Positions 35,780 through 42,166 of a DNA stretch of 42,166 bases are shown in pieces. The notes below the pieces were generated by a model that was not told where the DNA came from, searched no databases, and worked only from the letters and a program-made list of their open reading frames with translations. Numbering within the stretch: the first letter of the stretch is position 1; every line of letters starts with the position of its first letter. Source of the stretch: Verrucomicrobiia bacterium (GTDB lineage: Bacteria; Verrucomicrobiota; Verrucomicrobiia; Limisphaerales; UBA8199); assembly GCA_035946615.1 (NCBI GenBank), contig DASYZB010000050.1, positions 1 to 42,166 on the forward strand, written 5' to 3'. Position numbers and translations under genes: made by a program.

Positions 35780-36730
35780 ATGACAAAACGATTGTTTCAA
35801 ACACAAACTTCGCAGTGGCTGCTCCTGCTCTATGCGCTGCCGGCTTCGCGCAATAGCCAACGCGTGAACCTGTGGCGCAAGCTCAAGACATTCGGCGCGG
35901 TCCAGCTTAAGACCTCAGGCTACGTCTTGCCCGACGACCCAGCACAATACGAGCGGTGTCAGTGGCTATCGAAGCAGGTTCGTGACGCGGGCGGCGAAGC
36001 AACTCTGGTTCGAGTGGGGGAGATCGACGGGATCTCGGACCTTGAGGTCAGAGGGATGTTCAACCAGGCCCGCACCCAAGAGTATAAGGAGTTGGCTGTG
36101 GCGAGCCGCGCCACGCTGGTCTGGCACAAGAAGGGAGCCGAGGCCAAGTTCTCAGCGGAGTTGGAAAAGTGTCAACGGCGTTTCAGACAGATTCGCGCCA
36201 TCGACTATTTCAACTCGCCCGGGGTGCACGATGCCCAGGTAGCGCTTGAACGGGTCAAGAAGGCTCTGGCTCCAAGAAAAAGGAGCGAGGTCGGGCGGAA
36301 GTTGGATTCAAGCGCCTTTGTCGGCAAGACCTGGCTGACTCGCCCACGGCCTGGTATTGATCGCGCCGGCTCGGCGTGGCTCATTCGCCGATTTATCGAT
36401 GACAAAGCCAGATTTGTCTTTGGTATGGACCCGGCAGAGCACCCCAAAGCGCTCCCCTTCGATATGGCCGATGTGGATTTCTCCCATCATGGAGAGGATT
36501 GTACATTCGAGACGCTGGTGAAGCGCTTTGGGATTGTGGACCGAGCCGTGCTCAGAATGGCCGAAATGGTTCATGACGCGGACCTGGAGGACGAAAAGTT
36601 CCACAGCAACGAGTGCATTGGCATCAATTGCGTGCTGAACGGCTGGGCACACACTGGAATCCCTGATGGCAAATTGCTGGATAGAGGCATGGACTGTTTT
36701 GAAGGGCTTTATCGGAATCTGCGCAAATGA
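35780..36730 (+). CDS. ChrB-type chromate-resistance domain protein
   Basis: From the ATG at 35780 the product is 316 residues. An N-terminal domain (WLLLLYALPASRNSQRVNLWRKLKTFGAVQL) matches ChrB-N, and the C-terminal part (TWLTRPRPGIDRAGSAWLIRRFIDDKARF, then DFSHHGEDCTFE, MVHDADLEDEKF) matches ChrB-C with conserved His, Asp and Cys residues. ChrB is usually a regulator or accessory of ChrA chromate efflux, but no chrA is in the window. Its neighbour is a multihaem cytochrome, so it may serve another oxyanion or redox role. A TTG at 35762 is a less likely start. Confidence 0.85.
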   Translation: MTKRLFQTQTSQWLLLLYALPASRNSQRVNLWRKLKTFGAVQLKTSGYVLPDDPAQYERCQWLSKQVRDAGGEATLVRVGEIDGISDLEVRGMFNQARTQEYKELAVASRATLVWHKKGAEAKFSAELEKCQRRFRQIRAIDYFNSPGVHDAQVALERVKKALAPRKRSEVGRKLDSSAFVGKTWLTRPRPGIDRAGSAWLIRRFIDDKARFVFGMDPAEHPKALPFDMADVDFSHHGEDCTFETLVKRFGIVDRAVLRMAEMVHDADLEDEKFHSNECIGINCVLNGWAHTGIPDGKLLDRGMDCFEGLYRNLRK

Positions 36731-36800
36731 GATTCATGAAATAGATTGAAATAGATTACACGCGAAAGAGTGACCGGGTAGCCTGCCCTAGTTCTGCGGC

Positions 36801-36823
36801 ATGTCCTTTATCGCGTTCCGAAA
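36801..36823 (+). repeat. 23-bp direct repeat, right copy
   Basis: This is the mate of 33771-33793, in the same orientation and 3030 bp away. Its last bases overlap the left arm of the hairpin at 36819-36846. Confidence 0.75.
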
Positions 36824-36846
36824 TCGGACCAACCATTCCGATTTCG
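36819..36846. other. hairpin in the ChrB downstream region
   Basis: CGAAATCGGA (36819-36828) pairs perfectly with 36837-36846 around 8 bases. The nearest T-run begins about 8 bases later (36855-36861), too far for a standard terminator. Just after the ChrB stop, the 10-mer TGAAATAGAT occurs twice in tandem. The gap 36731-37001 has no convincing gene. Confidence 0.5.
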
Positions 36847-37001
36847 CACCATGCGGTATCTTTTTTGACCCGCGGCAGCTCAAATGGGGTTGGAGTTTGG
36901 GCGCCGTTATTATGGCACGCGTGGTGCTAAAGCCTGTTCATGAAACAATTACGCGGTTTCGCCCCACGTGAGCGAGCACCGCGCACCAGGAAAGCTTCCA
37001 T

Positions 37002-37880
37002 TTGAGGCACGACCCAAGCAACCTGCTGTTGTTCCTGGGCCACTTCCATCCGCTGCTGGTGCATCTGCCCATCGGCGGTTTGGTGCTGCTGGGAGTTTTG
37101 GAACTGGTGAGCATTTTCACTCGCTGGAAAGACGCGGCGCAAAACAGCCGATGGATCCTGGGCTTTGTTTGCGGAACAGTTTTGGTCTCCGCCGCGAGTG
37201 GCTGGATGTTGGGGCATGCCAGTGGCTACGATCGGCACCTGCTGGACTGGCATCGGCGGCTGGGATTTGCCTTAAGCGCAGCATGCCTGATAACCTTCCT
37301 GCTACGGCAATGGCAGCGGATTTGGTCTTATCGCATTGCGCTGTTTGCAACACTTGGGCTGCTCGCCGTTACGGGTCATCTGGGCGGCTCGATTACCCAC
37401 GGACGGGGTTTTCTTACCCGCTATGCTCCCGGGCCTCTGCGAGCGTTACTGGGCGAACCGAGGGTTCGGGAAGCTGCAAGGCCCAGCGCCTCATTTACCA
37501 GGCAGCCTGTTTTCGCGGGCATTATCGAACCGATTCTGCAAGAACGCTGCGTGGCCTGCCACCGAGGGGAAAAGCACAAGGCGGACCTGCGACTGGATAG
37601 TTTGGAAGGTTTGCTGCGAGGCGGTCAGGATGGTACTGTAATCAAACCCGGCCAAGCCAAGGCCAGCCTGGCGGTTCAGCGCATGTTATTGCCTTTGGAC
37701 GCAGATGATCACATGCCTCCTCAAGACCAGCCGCAACCGACGGCCCAGGAGATTGCGTTGATCGAGTGGTGGATCAACGCAGGCGCGCCCGCCACTGAAG
37801 ATATTCACGACCTGCAACCCAAGCCGGAAATCCTACGCCTCCTGGAGGTCGTTTCAAAGCAGCCCGAGTTAGCAAGGTAA
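37002..37880 (+). CDS. DUF2231 membrane protein fused to a cytochrome c domain
   Basis: The product has 292 residues. Four hydrophobic helices (about 15-38, 50-70, 86-101, 112-130) with histidines near the ends (HFHPLLVHLPIGG) match DUF2231. A planctomycete-type cytochrome domain follows, with CVACH at 183-187 and DHMPPQDQPQ. Proteins of this type that I recall often continue with further repeats; this one stops after about 100 residues of cytochrome. The start is TTG at 37002, supported by AGGAAAG at 36988-36994 and a stop codon in frame just upstream. It probably passes electrons from the membrane; partners are unknown. Confidence 0.78.
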   Translation: MRHDPSNLLLFLGHFHPLLVHLPIGGLVLLGVLELVSIFTRWKDAAQNSRWILGFVCGTVLVSAASGWMLGHASGYDRHLLDWHRRLGFALSAACLITFLLRQWQRIWSYRIALFATLGLLAVTGHLGGSITHGRGFLTRYAPGPLRALLGEPRVREAARPSASFTRQPVFAGIIEPILQERCVACHRGEKHKADLRLDSLEGLLRGGQDGTVIKPGQAKASLAVQRMLLPLDADDHMPPQDQPQPTAQEIALIEWWINAGAPATEDIHDLQPKPEILRLLEVVSKQPELAR

Positions 37881-38327
37881 TCGCGAAGAATCCACTCGAA
37901 CGATGAAGATGGCTTTCATAGGCCAGATGTTTGTCAGCCAAAATTCATTGTGAGTATCGGATGGCGCCACAGCCCGTATAACGCGCTGGCGAATTGGTAC
38001 GGGGCGAGCCGGACACTCAAGAAAGGCCACTCGAATTTTTCTCATAAATTCAATTCCTGGTTCGACTATAATTATGATGTCATTAAGCGTTAGAGCCATT
38101 CCATGAGTCTTGCTCTTGGGGCTGGCGGTAACGGTTGGGGTTGCGGATGTGATTTCAGCGTGCCACCCGTGAAGCTGAAGGTATAATTGCCACCGACAGA
38201 CGCTCCTCATCCTGCAGACCAAAAGTGGCGCCGAAGGATTCGACCGCCGGTCGCAGATTGAATTGATGCATCGTTTCCGCTCCCGCCCGTTTCTATCGTG
38301 CCCGTGTGGCGAACTGAACCAGGTAGT
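37881..38327. pseudogene. possible decayed gene on the minus strand
   Basis: This 447-bp gap has no intact gene. On the minus strand, between about 38300 and 38050, short protein-like pieces occur in different frames: MHQFNLRPAVESFGATFGLQ, then GGNYTFSFTGG, then TSATPTVTASPKSKTHGMAL. The sequence therefore looks like a beta-sandwich secreted protein broken by frameshifts. The piece count is small and chance is possible. It would lie just downstream of the cupredoxin-propeller gene. Confidence 0.3.
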
Positions 38328-39743
38328 TCAATGCGCTGCGGGAAAATGGGTGTTCAACGGGCGCAGGTAGCCCATAAGCCCATCGGCCTCCGCATTCGGG
38401 CCCGAGGAGAAGTAGAGTCGCGGGAGGGGGACATTGAATGAGTCTTCCCAGGATGAGCGCTGAAAGCTCAAACCCCACAGCCCATCAACGACGACATCGT
38501 TGCCACTGGTATCCTTGAGGTACCCCAGCCATTTGCCCGTCAGGAGATTATAGGCGCTGATTTTACCGTCGCCAAAATTGCCGACCAACAGGGCGTTGCT
38601 GAATTCGCCGAAGTTCGCCGGCGCCACGGCCAGGCCCCAAGGCGAATTGAGCGCGCCCTGGGATGTGAACCGCCGCAGGAGCGTGCCGTCCGTATCGAAG
38701 AGGTCCAGAAAGCCGTTGCCCGGACCGGCTGCATCGTCGTGGGCGTCCGGCAGTTTTTGGAGTGCGAAGCTGACCAGGAGGTAGCCCTGGACGTTGCGGA
38801 TGTTGAATGGAGCAAAATTGGGCGGCAGATTCGAATCGGTAAACGAGGAGACATATTGGAAACTGGAATCGAAGACGTCCACAACGCCCACATGGAAATT
38901 GGCGGCATAGATTTGAGGATTGCCGTTCATGTCGCGCGCGATGTCGAGACCTTTATAGACGGCGCCGGAGGCCGAGTTATCCACGGCGATGACGGCATTG
39001 GAACCGTTGATCTGGTGGTTCCAGGCGATGATGGCGCCGTCTTCAGTGGACATGAGGAACTGGCTGGGGGCCTGGTGTCCGGCATTGTTGACGACGAAGG
39101 CGGAGGTATCATTGAGGACAAGGCCGGAAGGGGCAGAGGTGCCGCCGCCAGGCGCGGGAATTTGGATATCAAAGCTATAGAGCTGGCCAATGGGGCCATA
39201 CACGGTCGTGATGCCCGTGCCATTGTCGTTGATGACGATCAGGTCCGGGCCGGCGACCAGCCCCCAGGGATTGACAAGCCGCGCGTCGGTGCGGAAGGCA
39301 TTGCCGGCCATATCGGCGACCAGCTTGCCTTCAACGTAGCCGCTCGCTGTACTTACCGGGGGAGGGTTATTTGTAGGAGGCGGCGGGGTAGGAGGCGCTT
39401 GCACGGTGACCGATGCGGTCATGAACGGGTGCACGGTGCAATGGTATGGAAAGTTGCCGCTCAAGTTGAAGGTGTGGCTGAAGCCGGCGCCGGCGCCGAG
39501 AATGCCCGAGTCCCATAATCCGCCGTCGCTGGTGCTCGAGTGAGGGGCCTGGTTGGCCGAACTGAAGTTCCAGGTGACCTCATCGTTTTGATTGATGGTC
39601 ACGCTCGCCGGAGTGAAGGCGAAATCAACGACGCTGACGTTCACGGTGGCCGCATGCAGGCAAGGCGGCACGTTGAGGAGGCCGCAAACTGCCAGTGATA
39701 ATCCTAATGAGAAGACTGCGCGCAGCGGTGTTTTGGTGTTCAT
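38328..39743 (-). CDS. cupredoxin fused to TIGR03118-type propeller, secreted
   Basis: From the ATG at 39743 the product is 471 residues, with a signal peptide (MNTKTPLRAVFSLGLSLAVCG). The first domain (about 33-115) is a plastocyanin-like cupredoxin with copper ligands His68 (APHSS), Cys102, His105 and Met108 in CTVHPFM. A Pro-rich linker (116-132) leads to a propeller of the TIGR03118 type (LVNPWGLVAGPD, GQLYSFDIQIP, FNIRNVQGYLLVSFAL, NSPWGLAVAP, GLWGLSFQ). The copper site implies electron transfer or copper binding outside the inner membrane. The fusion makes a link between the propeller and a redox partner likely; the substrate is unknown. The ORF opens upstream, but only this start gives an export signal. 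Confidence 0.85.
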   Translation of the reverse strand: MNTKTPLRAVFSLGLSLAVCGLLNVPPCLHAATVNVSVVDFAFTPASVTINQNDEVTWNFSSANQAPHSSTSDGGLWDSGILGAGAGFSHTFNLSGNFPYHCTVHPFMTASVTVQAPPTPPPPTNNPPPVSTASGYVEGKLVADMAGNAFRTDARLVNPWGLVAGPDLIVINDNGTGITTVYGPIGQLYSFDIQIPAPGGGTSAPSGLVLNDTSAFVVNNAGHQAPSQFLMSTEDGAIIAWNHQINGSNAVIAVDNSASGAVYKGLDIARDMNGNPQIYAANFHVGVVDVFDSSFQYVSSFTDSNLPPNFAPFNIRNVQGYLLVSFALQKLPDAHDDAAGPGNGFLDLFDTDGTLLRRFTSQGALNSPWGLAVAPANFGEFSNALLVGNFGDGKISAYNLLTGKWLGYLKDTSGNDVVVDGLWGLSFQRSSWEDSFNVPLPRLYFSSGPNAEADGLMGYLRPLNTHFPAAH

Positions 39744-39790
39744 ACGTTCATCATCGGAAATGTTTATTAGCGTTTTGGAGGGCAGAGCGC

Positions 39791-39836
39791 GAACCCGGCC
39801 CTTTTCACTGAGATGCGCCGGGGAGGGGTCGGGTTC
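39791..39836. other. inverted repeat in the 245-bp gap before the cupredoxin-propeller gene
   Basis: GAACCCG at 39791-39797 is inverted at 39830-39836 within a GC-rich block, with three more nearly paired bases inside. The gap 39744-39988 lies between two minus-strand genes and must hold the promoter of the cupredoxin-propeller gene. No gene is visible. Confidence 0.35.
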
Positions 39837-39988
39837 CCCGAAATCCAAATAATCACGAATTGCTTAAGGCCGTTAAGCACCACGTTTGGTAGGGTTACTT
39901 CACATTGCAGGGAGCCGTCAGAAAGAAAATGTGGCAGTGCCGCATCGAGTCCGAGTTGATAAGGAGTGAGCCGAACTCGCGCCGTGGA

Positions 39989-41203
39989 TTAAAACTTCAG
40001 AGTGACTTGGGCGGCTAACAATTGTTCTCCTTGCTGCAGGGAGGTGTTGCGGTGACCGAAGCTGTACTGGACTTTGCTTTGGAGATGCCGATTGAAACGA
40101 TAGCCCAGGGCCAAATCAATCCGGAGCATATCGTTATCCCACGGTTCCTGTCCGCCGGCGCCATTGTTAACTGTCCCATAGAGCTCCTGGTTCCAGCGTG
40201 CCGCCGCGTAGAGTCCCGAGTTGATCTTGTATTTGAGCTCCAAATAATAGGCCAGCAAATCGGCATTCCCGATGTTGGGCACCTCGAAGCGAGTCAGGAA
40301 GACCTCGCCCCACCATTCCCAGTGATGGTGGGCGTAACTGAGGTCATAGCCAAAGGTGAATTGGTTATAGTCACCGATGCCTTTGCCTGGCGGCAATGCG
40401 TCCGCGGCTTCAGGCGAAAGATAAGGGCCGATGCTGAAGGACATTCCTTGGTTCCACGCCGGATTTGGCCGGAACCCCAAACGCCCGCTGAGGGTGGGGT
40501 ATTGCCATAAAGAATCGCCCAACTCCCATGAATACGGGTGCGATGAAATGGATGCGTTTTTGATATCGAATGCATAATCGATTTTCCCAACAACGCCCAA
40601 AAGTCCCCAGCCCGTTGCATAAACCGGCCCCCAAATTGCAGGAATCCACTCGTCTTTCATATCGGGCAAGTGGCGCCGGGCGAGGAAGTCTGCGGGAGAG
40701 ACTGGAGGGTATTCATCCGAAATGGTTGTGATATTTTCGTAAGGCAGTGGAGCCGTAATCAGCGGGTTCTGCCAGGAATCGTGTCGCTTTACCCAACTCC
40801 CCACCACAGTGGCAAACTTGCCGAACTGGAAACTGATCCTGCTGTCGCTGCCCGGTGTCCAGCGCAGCAGGTATTCATCGGCGCGCGCGTCGAAGTCCTT
40901 CTCGCCCGGGTCGAACCCACGGTCCAATCGCACCTGCACAAAGGAGTACAAGTGGGGGCCCAGGCTTGTATCCAGGAAGAGGCTGAGCCTGGGATTGAAG
41001 AAGCTTTCGTTCTCAAAGAGCAATCCAGGGGGCCTCTGGTCCACGTAATAGCCTTCCAAATCCAACAGGCCTGTTAAATCCGATTGGAAGAAACCGTTTG
41101 GGCTCTTGAGACTCAAAGAATCCTGCAGCACATCCAACCAGGATTGGGCTCGAGCAGTGGCTCCGAAGACGATCAGCCATAAAAGCAGGGCAGCCCCCTT
41201 CAT
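39989..41203 (-). CDS. outer-membrane beta-barrel (porin-like) protein
   Basis: The product has 404 residues: signal peptide MKGAALLLWLIVFGATARAQ, then alternating hydrophobic and polar strands with many aromatic residues, and a C-terminus ending QVTLKF, the terminal-Phe signal of outer-membrane barrels. Recognisable segments are LYSFVQVRLDRGFDPG, RISFQFGKFATVVGSWV and the QSKVQYSFGH strands. The fold resembles phosphate- or carbohydrate-type porins, but I cannot assign a substrate. It follows the cupredoxin gene by 9 bp, so the two form an operon. Confidence 0.8.
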   Translation of the reverse strand: MKGAALLLWLIVFGATARAQSWLDVLQDSLSLKSPNGFFQSDLTGLLDLEGYYVDQRPPGLLFENESFFNPRLSLFLDTSLGPHLYSFVQVRLDRGFDPGEKDFDARADEYLLRWTPGSDSRISFQFGKFATVVGSWVKRHDSWQNPLITAPLPYENITTISDEYPPVSPADFLARRHLPDMKDEWIPAIWGPVYATGWGLLGVVGKIDYAFDIKNASISSHPYSWELGDSLWQYPTLSGRLGFRPNPAWNQGMSFSIGPYLSPEAADALPPGKGIGDYNQFTFGYDLSYAHHHWEWWGEVFLTRFEVPNIGNADLLAYYLELKYKINSGLYAAARWNQELYGTVNNGAGGQEPWDNDMLRIDLALGYRFNRHLQSKVQYSFGHRNTSLQQGEQLLAAQVTLKF

Positions 41204-41212
41204 AAATTGTCT

Positions 41213-41875
41213 TTACTTCGACTGGAAATCCACATGCAGCCTCTGGTCGGGCTCGAGCGTCACAGGTTTCTTAAAAATGTGCTTTTCGTCAATCCATGCA
41301 TTCAGCATGAAATTGCCTGGAGGCAGATTCTCTAATCTGTAAAGGCCGTTGGTTTGGGTGCGCGTAAAATAGGGGGTGTCCAGGACCAGGATGACTCCTC
41401 GCATGTAATGGTGGATTTCGCAGTACAACTTCACCACGCCGGGTTTATCGAAGATGATTGTCGGGGGCGGGCGGTCATCCTTGCGATAGCGTCCCAGATC
41501 GAAACGCTTTGGCTTGGAGTACGAAAATACGTTGTGATAGAAATCATCCTCATTGGGAAAGGCCACAGTCGTTCCGACCTGGATTGGCAGCACGGCAGGG
41601 TGGAACTGCATTCCCAGTTGGAACACCTGGTTGGTAACGAATGCGGGGCTTGTACTGGCCGTTGGGAATGCGCCCTCGAGATAAACCACTGCCACCGGCG
41701 GGTCTGGCGGGGCCACTTGGCCTATTTGGCCCTCATAGTGCGGGGGTGGCTCCATCGCCGGCTGCGGCTTGGGCAAAGTGACCTTCCCCTCAATGAGGGA
41801 TTGGCCGTGGGTCTGGCCCGCACAGGCCAGGACAAGGGCGGACCATAATACTTTAAACGCGACGCGGTGCTTCAC
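41213..41875 (-). CDS. secreted cupredoxin/carboxypeptidase-regulatory-like protein
   Basis: From the GTG at 41875 the product is 220 residues, with a clean signal peptide (MKHRVAFKVLWSALVLACAG); the longer open frame adds an unlikely N-terminus. A type 1 copper-like fold follows, with FPNEDDFYHNVFS (His114) and LYCEIHHYM (Cys152, His155, Met158), the C-x2-H-x2-M ligand pattern. The last 50 residues (GLYRLENLPPGNFMLNAW) match a carboxypeptidase-regulatory-like strand set. Similar proteins are sometimes called methylamine-utilisation-like. It leads the operon with the barrel protein, suggesting electron transfer or copper handling at the outer membrane. Confidence 0.83.
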   Translation of the reverse strand: MKHRVAFKVLWSALVLACAGQTHGQSLIEGKVTLPKPQPAMEPPPHYEGQIGQVAPPDPPVAVVYLEGAFPTASTSPAFVTNQVFQLGMQFHPAVLPIQVGTTVAFPNEDDFYHNVFSYSKPKRFDLGRYRKDDRPPPTIIFDKPGVVKLYCEIHHYMRGVILVLDTPYFTRTQTNGLYRLENLPPGNFMLNAWIDEKHIFKKPVTLEPDQRLHVDFQSK

Positions 41876-42062
41876 GACCAAAGAAATACAACTGGACGGC
41901 TGGGAAATAATAGAAAAAAAGCGGTTTAGAGTCTGTTTTAGAATTCCGTGGGGTCCTGTTCTCGAGCAAACGCTGGATGGCGAGGCGGGACTGAGCGAGC
42001 ATCCCCGCACGAAACCGGTTTTTTCCACTGGCATCCCACAAGCGACAAAATTCGAGCGTGAA

Positions 42063-42080
42063 CCTTCGGTTTTCCGAAGG
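42063..42080. other. hairpin in the 291-bp terminal region
   Basis: CCTTCGG at 42063-42069 and its exact inverse at 42074-42080 flank TTTT. No T-run follows on either strand. The rest of 41876-42166 shows no gene and probably holds the promoter of the cupredoxin-barrel operon. Confidence 0.4.
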
Positions 42081-42166
42081 ATCTGAAGAACCTACGGCGG
42101 GTCGACTTTAAGAATTTCAGCTCATTTTCCGCAACGGTAGAGATTGCGCTGGCTGGGTGCGTTTGG

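Noticed and set aside
37869-38222. 117-codon minus-strand frame as an intact gene
   Set aside because: No start context or recognisable domain, and neighbouring frames carry equally protein-like pieces, so a decayed gene is likelier than an intact one.
1-42166. tRNA, rRNA, CRISPR, prophage or integrase content
   Set aside because: I looked through the intergenic regions and saw no cloverleaf-like sequence, spaced repeat array or recombinase motif, but this was by eye; tRNAscan and CRISPR finders would be decisive.

Overview
The window reads as chromosomal DNA of a GC-rich Verrucomicrobia-like bacterium, most plausibly from the Limisphaerales/Pedosphaera branch (subdivision 3). The evidence is the PSD1-type cytochrome/DUF1549-DUF1553 gene paired with a Tat-exported DUF1501 gene, large secreted proteins with lineage-typical C-terminal modules, a FecR + CHASE2-cyclase pair, and short dispersed palindromic repeats. 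This placement is inference from gene content; there is no rRNA here. I saw no tRNA, rRNA, CRISPR array, prophage or complete insertion sequence.

Layout. 1-1.7 kb: the end of an RCC1-repeat protein and two small envelope genes. 1.9-8.7 kb: a leuC-type dehydratase, an O-antigen-ligase-like polymerase with TPRs, then a secreted FecR-domain protein (with a clear promoter and terminator) and a CHASE2 class III nucleotide cyclase. 8.75-12.15 kb: the lipid/CoA cluster coaD-yceD-rpmF-plsX-fabH. 12.2-15.3 kb: a PilZ-like protein, a long palindromic repeat, then grpE-dnaJ-rsmE. 15.3-16.7 kb: xylA. 17.4-21.7 kb: a tightly overlapping operon of ROK-type kinase, PIG-L deacetylase, YgjP-like metallopeptidase and LptF/G permease. 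21.7-24.3 kb: an SDR and a methyltransferase with a regulatory domain, both on the minus strand. 24.7-27.6 kb: a two-gene minus-strand operon of a secreted two-domain protein and a membrane-anchored endonuclease/phosphatase-fold protein that looks catalytically dead. 27.8-33.0 kb: a secreted protein and the PSD1/DUF1501 pair.

The most accessory-looking part is 33-42 kb. It is rich in redox and copper proteins: a fragment resembling an anti-sigma N-terminus, a nine-haem membrane cytochrome divergent from a ChrB-like protein, a DUF2231-cytochrome protein, a cupredoxin fused to a TIGR03118-type propeller, and a beta-barrel protein in an operon with a second cupredoxin. A 23-bp near-identical direct repeat brackets the cytochrome/ChrB pair, which hints that the pair moved as a unit. 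If an undescribed system is present, my best candidates are this redox/copper block and the pseudo-nuclease operon at 24.7-27.6 kb.

Most housekeeping gene calls are secure. Functions of the secreted and redox proteins are family-level only.
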